DNA of 64,000 bases from CAWKKW01 sp963850345 (lineage in GTDB: Bacteria > Acidobacteriota > Terriglobia > Terriglobales > Acidobacteriaceae): assembly GCA_963850345.1 (NCBI GenBank), contig CAWKKW010000006.1, positions 1 to 64,000 on the forward strand, in the 5' to 3' direction. Below the pieces are notes generated by a model. It was not told where the DNA came from, ran no database searches, and saw nothing but the letters and a program-made list of their open reading frames with translations. A program made the position numbers and the translations under genes. Below, in pieces: positions 24,325 through 33,727 of the stretch; position 1 is the stretch's first letter, and each line of letters begins with the position of its first letter.

Positions 24325-26799
24325 CTATTTGCCCACTATGGTGACCACCGAACCTTCGGGTCCACTCCACGCTGGCGCTCCCTCGTGCTTCAGCTCATGA
24401 GTTGCGTCGACCCACGTCAGCTTCGTGATTGAGCCGCCGTTCTTCTCATAGCCATAGGTCTTGCCATCGTCTTGAAAAATGTTAAGGCTGCCATCCGCCC
24501 CGGGGTACACCTTCACAGAAGTAATCGTCTGCGGCTGCTGCGCACTCAGGATATCGGATCCAAGCGGAACGATGCTACCCGCCTTAACGAACAATGGCAG
24601 AGTATCAATTGGAGCATCGGCCACGATGGTCTGTCCGCCATGTAATCGCTCGTTGGTCCAGTAGTTATACCAGTCGCTGCCCGCCGGCAGATACACTGTT
24701 CGCCGGGTCGCCCCTTGTTCCGTTACCGGAGCCACCAGGAAGGCCGGCCCATACATATACTCGTCTGGAATGTCCGCAGCCTTCGAATCATGGGGGAAGT
24801 CCATAAACAACGCTCTCATATACGGAGCTCCCGTCTGGTAGCTCCGGTAGGCTGCCGAATAGGTGTAGGGCAGGAGTTGATAGCGCAGCTTCAAATACTT
24901 GGCGAGAATCGGTTCTGCCTGTTGTCCGTACGCCCACACCTCGTTGTGATTTCTCTCCCCATGGGCGCGCATTACTGGCTGAAAGGCGCCCCACTCAAAC
25001 CAGCGGACAAACAACTCTGGATAGTCCTCGTAATTCCCGATTGTGCCGCGCACGTCCGATCCATCGATGAGCGGCTTGTGCGCTGCATGGTAGTCCGCAG
25101 GAACGGAGGGCGAGAAGAAGCCTGCGATATCCGTATCCCAGTACGGCAACCCAGTCGCTGTGAAGTTCAGGCCGGCTGGGATGGAGCGCTTCAGCATATC
25201 CCAAGTGGAAACAATATCGCTCGACCAGAACACCGTCCCATTCCGTTGCGCTCCCAGATATGCGGCACGGGCCAGGATCATCACTCTCCGGCTATCGCCG
25301 AAATCCCGTCGGAAGCCGTCGTACACCGAGGCTGTGTGAAACAGTGGATACACATTGTAAAAACGAGTGCCCGAGCCGACCGAAAAGACGTCCTTCGCCG
25401 GATCGATATCGGGTTCCGTTTCATCCAGCCAGATGTAATCAAACCCGTAAGGCTTCACGTAACGGTCGCGGATCTTTTCCCAAAACCAGTTCGCCGCCTC
25501 CGGGTTGGTGGTATCGATGTTCGGTCCGATGACCGGTTGGAAGCCTCCAAAATCCGGCTTTCCATCGCGACCATGAATCAGCCAGCCCTTGCTGTTCAGC
25601 ATGTCGTAGAATTGCGTTCCGGGCGAATAGTGCGGCCACACGCTTAGCAACGTTCCGACACCCATCGAATGCAGTTCGCGGTTCATTGCCGCCGGATTGG
25701 GCCAGCGCTTCGGATCCAGATCCATCTCGCCCTGCTTGGTCATGTTGAGAAAGTCCACGACCACCACATCCAGCGGCAGCTTCCTGTCGCGGTATCCCTT
25801 GGCGATATCGAGGGTCTGTTCCTGCGTCGGATAGATGGCTTTACTCTGGATGTATCCATACACGGCCCTTGGCAGCATGTGAGTGGTTCCCGTCAGCAGA
25901 CGGTACCCCTGGTAAATCTCATCGCTGGTGCCTCCCGCGATCACGAAGTATGTGACGCGGTCGCCGACCTCTGACGACCACCGGTTCCGCCCATTGAACC
26001 CCAGTTCTACGGTTGTTTTGGAAGGATTGTCCCACACAAGCCCATAGCCGCGACTCGACACCATGAACGGCACACATACGTCCTGACCACCAATCGCGGT
26101 GTAGTCATGCCAGCAGCGAATCTCGTGGTCCCGCAGATCCATCCAGCCCTTCTGCTGCTGTCCCAGGCCGTAATAGTGCTCATCTTCCGGTGAGTCGAAC
26201 ATCGAAGACACGCGATAGCCCTTGACGCCTGCCTCGTTCGCGGCGACCTCTGGACTCTCCGGTTCGAGCATCCAGGTGCGCATATGCAACAGCGTCTTGC
26301 CATCCTCGGGGGTGGTTACAAGCAAGGCGTCATTGTGTGGACCGAGTCCTCCGTCGTTCGGACCATTGCCGCCTCCGCCTCCAAAGTACTGGTTGCGCAG
26401 TTGGAGATTCAGCTCGTCCAACGGCATAGGCTGTGGCCGCTTGTCTGGTGGAAGATCCCCGGGCGCCAAACGCACGACCATTCGCGCCGACCGGAAGACG
26501 TCGCCGCCTTCGGCGTCGCGCTCGTGGGTCCATCCCTCCGGCGCAGGCTTGGCCACAAATCCGTATCCGGGAGCGCCGGTCGCCGCTGCCTTATCGGAGC
26601 TCATGGTTATCCGCAAGATGTTCGGGGCATACGGCTCGAGCGAGATGAACCTCCCCTTCCGCTCCAACACGAATGGACCCTGCGCGCTGGCCACTCCGCA
26701 TAACGACACCGCTAGCAGCGCCGCGCACCCAAGGACTTCTCCCGTTGAACGTAAACTCATGCGAAGCCACAGGCGATTCGCAAAGCGCAATATTTGCAT
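24325..26799 (-). CDS. GH31 alpha-xylosidase/alpha-glucosidase, secreted
   Basis: An 824-residue enzyme with a signal peptide (LLAVSLCGVASAQG, cleavage near residue 39). The GH31 N-terminal beta-sandwich is followed by the barrel with YGLGQQQKGWMDL, the nucleophile Asp459 in DYIWLDETEPD and the acid/base Asp528 in VFWSSDIVSTW. Then LPYWDTDIAGFF and a C-terminal beta domain with LPLFVKAGSIVPLG. It should cleave terminal alpha-xylosyl or alpha-glucosyl groups in the periplasm. The start has an aggagag-type ribosome binding site. It follows the Oar-like receptor gene on the same strand by 216 bp, suggesting joint use of an imported or surface-bound oligosaccharide. Alpha-xylosidase is preferred over alpha-glucosidase by context only. 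Confidence 0.85.
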   Translation of the reverse strand: MQILRFANRLWLRMSLRSTGEVLGCAALLAVSLCGVASAQGPFVLERKGRFISLEPYAPNILRITMSSDKAAATGAPGYGFVAKPAPEGWTHERDAEGGDVFRSARMVVRLAPGDLPPDKRPQPMPLDELNLQLRNQYFGGGGGNGPNDGGLGPHNDALLVTTPEDGKTLLHMRTWMLEPESPEVAANEAGVKGYRVSSMFDSPEDEHYYGLGQQQKGWMDLRDHEIRCWHDYTAIGGQDVCVPFMVSSRGYGLVWDNPSKTTVELGFNGRNRWSSEVGDRVTYFVIAGGTSDEIYQGYRLLTGTTHMLPRAVYGYIQSKAIYPTQEQTLDIAKGYRDRKLPLDVVVVDFLNMTKQGEMDLDPKRWPNPAAMNRELHSMGVGTLLSVWPHYSPGTQFYDMLNSKGWLIHGRDGKPDFGGFQPVIGPNIDTTNPEAANWFWEKIRDRYVKPYGFDYIWLDETEPDIDPAKDVFSVGSGTRFYNVYPLFHTASVYDGFRRDFGDSRRVMILARAAYLGAQRNGTVFWSSDIVSTWDMLKRSIPAGLNFTATGLPYWDTDIAGFFSPSVPADYHAAHKPLIDGSDVRGTIGNYEDYPELFVRWFEWGAFQPVMRAHGERNHNEVWAYGQQAEPILAKYLKLRYQLLPYTYSAAYRSYQTGAPYMRALFMDFPHDSKAADIPDEYMYGPAFLVAPVTEQGATRRTVYLPAGSDWYNYWTNERLHGGQTIVADAPIDTLPLFVKAGSIVPLGSDILSAQQPQTITSVKVYPGADGSLNIFQDDGKTYGYEKNGGSITKLTWVDATHELKHEGAPAWSGPEGSVVTIVGK

Positions 26800-27015
26800 C
26801 CCTCTCCTACCTCGTAACGAACATCGCGAACGGCTTCCCGTTCCTGTATCTGTGATCGAGTCTAAGCCCGCCGCCGCAACAAAAAATGAGCCGCGCGATG
26901 ATCACCATAGCGCGGCCGGGGAGACAGCAACTCATAACGATCGCCAGGATTGAACTTGACCGTAGGCTTCAGCAACAACTTGCGGGTTGCTAAGCACGCC
27001 GGTCGCATCGTCAAC

Positions 27016-30000
27016 TCAGAAACTAAGTGTCGCGGAGAACTCCAGTTGACGCGGCCCCTGACCGATCGCCATCCCGGTGATAATCCCGGCGCCACTGCAA
27101 TCGATGCAGTTATTTCCTGGATTTCCCGGACTGATGTGGTTAAAGGCATTGAATGCGTCCACACGTACCTGTGCGCGGACTTCTTCGCGGATCGGAATGT
27201 TCTTCAACAACGAAATATCGGCATTGAAGAAGGACGGACCGAAGTAGCTGTTGCGTTGCACACTGCCGAACTGATCGAGCATCGGTCTGGCAAACGGTCC
27301 GGAAGTAGATCCGTTCGCGCCCAGCGCAGCCACCGGCGTGAAGTACGTTCGTGAGTGCGAGGTTGGATCGAAAGAGCTCAGGTTTGTCTTCAAAACGCCG
27401 CCTGCCTTATTGGGCCTGCAAGGACCGCTCGGTATGTCGGAGCCGCATTCCCCGTAGCTGGGCGTGAAGGGCAGACCGCTCGACCAGTTCAGAGTCATAT
27501 TGGTCTGGTATCCGCCGATGAGATAGCTTGCCCACGCTGGAGCGTTGCTGAAGAACTGCTGCTTGCGTCCGAACGGCAGATCGTAGTTCCCATAGAGTTG
27601 GAACTCCTGCTGCCGCAAGTCATCGAATTTCCCGTAATTTACTTTCCTGTCGATCTCCTGATAGTCCCCTCCGTAATTGAACGCGACTTGCCACGAATAC
27701 CTCGCGGTAAATTGCAGACCTCGGTCGAATCGCTTGTCCAAAGTTGCTTGGAGGGCATTGTAGTGAGTGTCGAATCCATCGTGATAGTAAGTCTGGTCCT
27801 GGGCCCAACCATAACGGGCAAAGAAGGGCCGTAGATAGCTCGTGTTGCTGGTCTCAGTTTGCCCGGTCACAGGAGCGGCGGAGGGGGCATTCGGATTCCA
27901 GCACAAACCCTGCCCGGTCGCAGTTTCGCTCGCCGGAAGACAGGCGGCAACCTGGTTCGGATTGGTCGTCTGTCCGTCCCCTGCAAAAGTATGGGTGCCT
28001 TTGTTGCCGGTGTAGGCGAGCGTCGCGGAAAGAGACTTGGACAGCTGGCGTTGCACGCTTAAATTCCACGCATCCACGGTGGGCAAAAGCTGCGGGTTCT
28101 GGCGAAACTTGGCGCTCAGGCCATTTGGAATCGTGATTTCGCCGTTAGAGGGAATGGTCGGAAACGCGAAGGGCGTTGGACCTGTGGCGAGATTGAAGGC
28201 AGCTGTATTCGCGCCCGCATTGGTAAGGTCCTGGTTGGCGAGCACCGGCAGATTCTGGCTGACCACGTGACCGAAGATTGTGCCGAAAACGCCGACGTCG
28301 AAGCTGCGCCCATACCCCATGCGAACTACTGTCTTCGGATCGACCTGGTAGGTGAGGCCGATGCGGGGAGCAACATTGTGGAAGTCCTTCTTGGCATTCA
28401 TCGCGGTGTCAAAGCCACCGTATCCGGCAACGCGAATGGTTCCGGTGCTGAGGTCGGCGAAGCCACCCTGTCCTTTGCCATTGACTGTCTCGGGGAAGTA
28501 GATCTCCCAACGAACGCCCAGGTTCAAGGTCAAGTCGGGAGTGACGCGCCAGGTATCCTGCGCGTAGCTGAAGACGATCTTCTCTGACTCCTTGGCGTTG
28601 GTCGAGGTGCTGACATAGCGTTGGAGATTGGTGACGTCTCCCAGCAGGAAGGTCGCGAGGCCCAGACCTCCGGGTGTGCTCTGCGTCGTGTTCTCGGTGT
28701 CGGTAGCGCTGAACGTCACCTCGCCGGCTCGATTCTGATCGCTTGGCACGCGCAGATTTCGCGCATAACGCAGGTCCGCGCCAAACCTGATGTTGTGATT
28801 GCCAAGGATCTTGGTCCAGTTGCTGACTACCTGATACTGGTCCTCCGTCTCGAGTAGATGGCAGTTACACGCATTCACCTGAAGGCTCGAGCCGAAACTG
28901 GACAGGCCATCGCCACTCCCGCCGCCTGGATTGGTGATAAAAAAACCAGGGGCGCCGGATGTGAAGGTCGTGCCCAGATTCAACCCCGGGATGCCTGCCA
29001 TCGTAGCCAGATCCTGAGTGCCGTCATACTTTTGCGTGGAGACGTGGTAGCGCAGATATCCCAGCCGGAAGTCAGTCAGGAACTTGGGATTCAATACGAC
29101 ATCCATGCCGGCGGCCGCGCTTTGATTTTTGCCTTTGGCGGATCCGCCAAAATCATTCGTGATGGACGAGAACCCCGGGCCGCCAGCCGCTCCAAAGATC
29201 GTACTGGCCGAGTTTGCATTGTCGAAGTAGCTGTAGCGGCCAAAGGCGTGCTTTGACTCGCCGAGCACGTAGTCGACTCGCACATCGAACTGGTTCTGGT
29301 TGGTGACTCCAGTGCCGCCTGCATTGTAGTTATTGGCGGTGCCGGCCTGCGTTCCCGTCGAATTAGGAAGCGGAATCAGGTTGAGGAGATACAGTGCCTG
29401 CGGAGAGAGGTACTGATTGGGGATGAAGTTATTCGCAAAAGGTGCTGCTCCGGCACGAGGATTGTATATCTGACCTTGCAGAGCACCGCGACCTACCAGA
29501 AACTCGCTAAGATCGCAGCCAGCCCCGGAGAGACACGAGTTGTGAACCCGGGCCGTCGGGACGGTTACTTGAGCGGAAGCGCCGTTCCGTTGCCGGACGC
29601 CTTGATAGTCTCCGAAGAAGAAGAACTTGTTCTTCAGAACAGGCCCACCCACCGAGGCGCCGAACTGGTTGTACAGCGCAGGCGGAGTCAAACGAGTCGA
29701 CAATGCAGAATACGGTGCGAATTGGTTATACGGATTTCGCGCCAGTTGTTCCCCGCTTCGCCGGTACTCGAACAGATCACCATGAAAGGTGTTGGTTCCC
29801 GACTTGGTCTGAGCGCTCACCACAGCGGCGACTGATTGCCCAAACTCCGCGTCGTAGCTCTGCGTGGAAATCTTGACCTCACCCACGGCGTCCAGGGGTG
29901 GATTGATGACGATCTGGCCAAGGATCGGGTCCTGGTTCGAGGCCCCGTCGAGCAGGTACGCCACACCAGAGAAGGACTGTCCTGCGATGTTGACCGTCGG

Positions 30001-30555
30001 GCTGCCCTGCGCGTCTTCCGCGTTGTTCTGCGTCCAGCCCATCGACTGGGCTCCCGGAATCAGCAGTTGCAGGCTGGCGAAGTTGCGCCCCGCAATGGGC
30101 AGGCTAGAAATGCTTCTTTCATTGAAGACCGTCCCCACGTCCGCTCGATCGGTCTGCAGCTGGGGTGCCTCGGAGGTGACGGTTACGGTGTCGCTCGCGC
30201 TGCCGACGCTTAGCTTCAGGTCGACCTTCGGCGAGGTGTCGGCTGCGACTTGAATTCCACGATTCTCAACCGCACCGAACCCTGCGGCGCTTGCTTTGAC
30301 GTTGTAGACATCGGGAATAAGGTTATGGACCGTGTATTCTCCGGACTGGTTGGAGGTCACCTGCACCGAAGTTCCCTTGCTCTCGTCTGTCACCGTGATG
30401 GTGGCATTGGGAAGAACGGCTCCCGACGGGTCTGTGACGGTACCATAGATCGTGCCGTATATCGCCTGCCCTTGGGCGGTGCGCGTCGAAACAAAGATGC
30501 AGACAACCGCGGTTGCCAGCAGAACAACTTCCAAGACCTTCGTCCTTCGCTTCAT
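27016..30555 (-). CDS. Oar-like TonB-dependent outer-membrane receptor
   Basis: A 1179-residue outer-membrane protein. Signal peptide (VVLLATAVVCIFVSTRTAQG), then a carboxypeptidase-regulatory/CarboxypepD_reg domain (IYGTVTDPSGAVLPNATITV) at about residues 35-120, a plug domain (TDRADVGTVFNERSISSLPI; FSGVAYLLDGASNQDP) and a long beta-barrel that ends in Phe (EFSATLSF), the usual sorting signal. This architecture is expanded in Acidobacteria and in Oar of Myxococcus. It probably imports large oligosaccharides with TonB energy. The start is at MKRRTKVLEV because aggaggggg lies just before it. The regulator and TPR genes lie divergently upstream; a GH31 gene lies downstream. Confidence 0.9.
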   Translation of the reverse strand: MKRRTKVLEVVLLATAVVCIFVSTRTAQGQAIYGTIYGTVTDPSGAVLPNATITVTDESKGTSVQVTSNQSGEYTVHNLIPDVYNVKASAAGFGAVENRGIQVAADTSPKVDLKLSVGSASDTVTVTSEAPQLQTDRADVGTVFNERSISSLPIAGRNFASLQLLIPGAQSMGWTQNNAEDAQGSPTVNIAGQSFSGVAYLLDGASNQDPILGQIVINPPLDAVGEVKISTQSYDAEFGQSVAAVVSAQTKSGTNTFHGDLFEYRRSGEQLARNPYNQFAPYSALSTRLTPPALYNQFGASVGGPVLKNKFFFFGDYQGVRQRNGASAQVTVPTARVHNSCLSGAGCDLSEFLVGRGALQGQIYNPRAGAAPFANNFIPNQYLSPQALYLLNLIPLPNSTGTQAGTANNYNAGGTGVTNQNQFDVRVDYVLGESKHAFGRYSYFDNANSASTIFGAAGGPGFSSITNDFGGSAKGKNQSAAAGMDVVLNPKFLTDFRLGYLRYHVSTQKYDGTQDLATMAGIPGLNLGTTFTSGAPGFFITNPGGGSGDGLSSFGSSLQVNACNCHLLETEDQYQVVSNWTKILGNHNIRFGADLRYARNLRVPSDQNRAGEVTFSATDTENTTQSTPGGLGLATFLLGDVTNLQRYVSTSTNAKESEKIVFSYAQDTWRVTPDLTLNLGVRWEIYFPETVNGKGQGGFADLSTGTIRVAGYGGFDTAMNAKKDFHNVAPRIGLTYQVDPKTVVRMGYGRSFDVGVFGTIFGHVVSQNLPVLANQDLTNAGANTAAFNLATGPTPFAFPTIPSNGEITIPNGLSAKFRQNPQLLPTVDAWNLSVQRQLSKSLSATLAYTGNKGTHTFAGDGQTTNPNQVAACLPASETATGQGLCWNPNAPSAAPVTGQTETSNTSYLRPFFARYGWAQDQTYYHDGFDTHYNALQATLDKRFDRGLQFTARYSWQVAFNYGGDYQEIDRKVNYGKFDDLRQQEFQLYGNYDLPFGRKQQFFSNAPAWASYLIGGYQTNMTLNWSSGLPFTPSYGECGSDIPSGPCRPNKAGGVLKTNLSSFDPTSHSRTYFTPVAALGANGSTSGPFARPMLDQFGSVQRNSYFGPSFFNADISLLKNIPIREEVRAQVRVDAFNAFNHISPGNPGNNCIDCSGAGIITGMAIGQGPRQLEFSATLSF

Positions 30556-31109
30556 TTCCCCCTCCTGAAATAACGCAAGCGGCTTTCTCGTTTTGAAACG
30601 TCGAGCCACGAATGCGCTCGTCCAGCAAAATGTGTGACGGGTAGTACATTTCACTGCCGACTCTTGCTACCCGGTCTCCCATCGGTGGGGCTTGGTTGCC
30701 AAGTTCAACTGCCTTCGGCTTGGCAGTCACCAGCAGGTCTGGAATCTATGCCGCAGACGGTGGAGCGACAAGTAATACACGGTGTCCTACAGTATGAAAC
30801 CGGTGATGTGCTGCCTCCGCCAGCTGATTTCATTGAAGTTACTGGCGGAGCTGCGAGACGGGCAGGAAAAGGGGCGGGGAATTGTGCTTGATCGCTCTTA
30901 GGTTCGACGGACGTTCCACAGGTTTGCCGTGGACGGTTGACTTCCCTTAAGGCATTATGTGTAATACGGCGGCAGATGGGAGTGGAACGCCCAGTAAACG
31001 TATACAAGAGCCGCAGCGTCAAATCCCCCCTTTTGGGGCGGCCGGCTACCCGATCGAAGACTTTTGCGCGGGGCAATCAAACCGCAAGACTTCAGGTTAC
31101 TCAGGTCCA
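30556..31109. promoter_or_regulatory. Divergent promoter region of the receptor and regulator genes
   Basis: 554 bp without a supported gene; control signals for both directions must lie here. It contains an inverted repeat, ctccgccag (30815-30823) and ctggcggag (30842-30850), with an 18-base spacer, a possible operator or hairpin. No strong -35/-10 pair could be chosen by eye. Confidence 0.4.
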
Positions 31110-32495
31110 ATGTCAGTTCAACCGGGTTCAAACTCCGAAAACAGCTCACCGAAGTCCTACAGGGACACCAACGAAAGCTTAGTTGAAGCACCCAGCCACG
31201 AAGGTGAGTCTTCAATCTCTGGTAACGGGAATACCAGGAAGGCCGAGGTGATTCTTGAGGAACTCGATCGCATCGTCGCGAGCCGATATTTTCGGAGCGC
31301 AGGGCGGAGCCGACAATTCCTGCAATTTGTGGTGCAACAGAAGCTCGCCGGCCATGTAGAGCGACTGAAAGAGCGCACGATTGGAACCGAGGTGTTCCAA
31401 CGCTCACCGGACTACGCCACCGGTGAGGATCCGGTGGTTCGCGTGCAGGCAGGCGAAGTGCGCCGCAGGCTGGATCAGTACTACCAGGAAAGACTGGATG
31501 CCTCACCAGTGGCTATCAGGCTCCCGCTGGGCTCCTATTCGCCGACGTTTGAATGGGCCGCCGAGAAGCCACTCGCGAAACCTCAGCCCGCAATCATCCC
31601 TCAGGCCCCGCCGGTTGTCCTGCCCGAGGAGACCCGCACCAAAACGCGACGCAGAGTATTCGCGGCTGCCTGTCTCTTGATCCTTGCGACTGCTGTTGCC
31701 ATCGCCTTCGTCAATTTCCAGCGAGCGGCATACAAAAAGACGATGCTCGAACAGTTCTGGAGTCCGGTTTTTAAAACCCAACAACCGGTCCTGATCTGCC
31801 TGGCGAAACCCGTGGTTTACCGCCCTTCGGCAAGACTGTACGAAAAATACAGGCGAACGCACCCAGGGACGTTCCAGACAGAAGTAGAAAGATTCAATCA
31901 CGCTCTTCCGCTCGATCCCGACGAAAAGGTTTCCTGGAGCGACATGGCCATATACCCGGAATACGGGGTAGCGCTTGGAGACGCGTATGCCGGTGTAAGC
32001 CTCTCCGGGCTTTTCGGTCAGCTTGGCAAGCCCAGCCAGGTCAGAATCGGCTCAAACTATTCCTTCGAGGATCTCCGTAACTCGCCGGCAGTCGTGGTGG
32101 GCGCCTTCAACAATCGCTGGACGATGGATTTGACGGCAAACCTGCATTTCGCATTCATTGATAAAGATGGGAAATTCACGATTCAGGAACAGACCCCGGG
32201 TGGGCGGGTTTGGCCGCAGTATGCGTTGAACTCCGCGGGTGAAGGTATTAACTTCGCCTTGGTAGGACGAATCCTGGATTCCACGACCGGTCAATTCACC
32301 GCAATCGTTGCCGGCATCGATGCGACCGGAACACAGGCTGCCGCCGAGTTTGTCTCCCATCCGGAGTACATCGAGAAGGGTCTGCGCGACGCTCCGCCGG
32401 ACTGGCAGAAGAAGAACTTCGAAGTTGTTCTCAAGACCACGATTACAGATTCTATTGCCGGACCTCCGCAGGTCGTGGCCGCCTATTACTGGTAG
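31110..32495 (+). CDS. Membrane-anchored regulator-like protein, acidobacterial type
   Basis: A 461-residue protein. Residues about 45-150 form a helical domain (EELDRIVASRYFRSAGRSRQ, FLQFVVQQKLAG, then GTEVFQRSPDYATGEDPVVR and AGEVRRRLDQYY, ending LPLGSYSPTF). This module is familiar from the N-termini of many acidobacterial proteins annotated as CadC- or cyclase-like regulators (recalled). One membrane span follows (FAAACLLILATAVAIAFV), then an extracytoplasmic domain of about 240 residues of unknown fold. It could sense the state of the receptor or its substrate across the membrane and act on DNA inside (inference). The start at MSVQPGSNSE is the most downstream plausible ATG; a start at 30957 is possible. 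It is divergent from the Oar-like receptor. Confidence 0.6.
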   Translation: MSVQPGSNSENSSPKSYRDTNESLVEAPSHEGESSISGNGNTRKAEVILEELDRIVASRYFRSAGRSRQFLQFVVQQKLAGHVERLKERTIGTEVFQRSPDYATGEDPVVRVQAGEVRRRLDQYYQERLDASPVAIRLPLGSYSPTFEWAAEKPLAKPQPAIIPQAPPVVLPEETRTKTRRRVFAAACLLILATAVAIAFVNFQRAAYKKTMLEQFWSPVFKTQQPVLICLAKPVVYRPSARLYEKYRRTHPGTFQTEVERFNHALPLDPDEKVSWSDMAIYPEYGVALGDAYAGVSLSGLFGQLGKPSQVRIGSNYSFEDLRNSPAVVVGAFNNRWTMDLTANLHFAFIDKDGKFTIQEQTPGGRVWPQYALNSAGEGINFALVGRILDSTTGQFTAIVAGIDATGTQAAAEFVSHPEYIEKGLRDAPPDWQKKNFEVVLKTTITDSIAGPPQVVAAYYW

Positions 32496-32574
32496 GCGGT
32501 TCTTCAATCGTTCAATCATCTTCCGTGTGCGACGGCTTGAATCGGAAAGAATCCCAATGGGGAGAATACTTGCG

Positions 32575-33624
32575 ATGGGTGTTCCCAAACTGCAGTCTGG
32601 CTTTTCCATTTGCTGCCGGACTGTGCTGATTGCAGCCTGCCTCGGAGCCATCTCTGTGGCCTTGCTGCCCGGGCAAACGCCCGACCCAGTTTCCGAGGCC
32701 CAGAGCCTGATGAACAAGGGCGAGCTGGATAAGGCGCTGGCGTTGTTAACGCCCCTCGAGGCGGCAGATCGAGAGCCGAAGGGAGCCGAATATCTGCGGG
32801 GTCTCATTCTCTATCAAAAGGGAGACCTGCAGAGCGCAGCGACAGCGTTCGGCAAAGCATCGGCGCAAGATCCTACGGACGTGGAAGCCATGAAAATGCA
32901 AGGGGCCAGTCTGTTCCGTCTGGGCAAATCGGCCGAGGCGATTCCTTTGCTTGAGCGAGCAACTGGATCGACGCAGCAGATGAACGTGGATCCGCAGTAT
33001 GTCCTCGGACTTTGCTACCTGGATAGGAATCGCTTTGACGATGCGCGCCATGCCTTTGCGACCCAATACGAGTTCTCACCTGACTCTGCATCGGCGTACC
33101 TGCTTGAGGGCCGCATGCTGTTGCGGCGCCAGTACCTGCCGGTGGCGGAAAAGTCCGCACTTAAGGCGCTCGAGCTAAAACCGGATCTACCGGCAGCCCA
33201 TTTGCTGTTGGGCCAAATTGCTCTCGCTCGAAATAATCTTCACGAAGCCGTGTCGCAGTTCCTGATGGAGCGTGACTTGAACCCGATGCTTGGCTTCGTT
33301 TACGAGCGGCTTGGCGACGCATATATCCGCAGCGGCGATTTTACGAACGCGCAAAAATCTTTGGATCGCGCAGTTCTTCTGGAGCCGACGCTGAATATCC
33401 CTTACATCCTGCTGGGTAAAGTGCTGCTGGAGCAGAACGACGCCCTGATGGCGACGATGTATCTCAAGCATGCAATCGAGATTGACACCAAAAACTTCAT
33501 GGCGCACGCGCTGCTAGGACGAGCCTACCGATCCCTCGGCCGCGCGGATGACGCGACAGCCGAGCTCCGCCTTGCCGCCAAGTTGCAGGAAACTGAGGCG
33601 CCGGCGTTCGAACAGCCGAAGTAA
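32575..33624 (+). CDS. TPR-repeat exported protein
   Basis: A 349-residue protein with a signal peptide (VLIAACLGAISVALLPGQ) and about eight tetratricopeptide repeats covering most of the mature part (for example AEYLRGLILYQKGDLQSAAT, AHLLLGQIALARNNLHEAVS and AHALLGRAYRSLGRADDATA). It probably works in the periplasm as a scaffold for protein contacts. ATG 32575 is preferred because ggggag lies 10 bases upstream; ATG 32557 is the alternative. It starts 79 bp after the regulator-like gene on the same strand, so the two may be cotranscribed. Regulator, TPR protein and Oar-like receptor often occur together in Acidobacteria (impression from known genomes). Confidence 0.75.
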   Translation: MGVPKLQSGFSICCRTVLIAACLGAISVALLPGQTPDPVSEAQSLMNKGELDKALALLTPLEAADREPKGAEYLRGLILYQKGDLQSAATAFGKASAQDPTDVEAMKMQGASLFRLGKSAEAIPLLERATGSTQQMNVDPQYVLGLCYLDRNRFDDARHAFATQYEFSPDSASAYLLEGRMLLRRQYLPVAEKSALKALELKPDLPAAHLLLGQIALARNNLHEAVSQFLMERDLNPMLGFVYERLGDAYIRSGDFTNAQKSLDRAVLLEPTLNIPYILLGKVLLEQNDALMATMYLKHAIEIDTKNFMAHALLGRAYRSLGRADDATAELRLAAKLQETEAPAFEQPK

Positions 33625-33727
33625 GTGCGAGCATTCGTATCTCAATTGCTTACGAATTGCCGGTGCTTCATCTCTGAATCTGCTCTGGCGTTGAAATTCT
33701 TGAGCTGTTGTATACGCGTTGAAACCT

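Noticed and set aside
30815..30850. Inverted repeat as a terminator
   Set aside because: The loop is long, there is no T-run and it lies between divergent genes where no terminator is needed; better seen as a possible operator.
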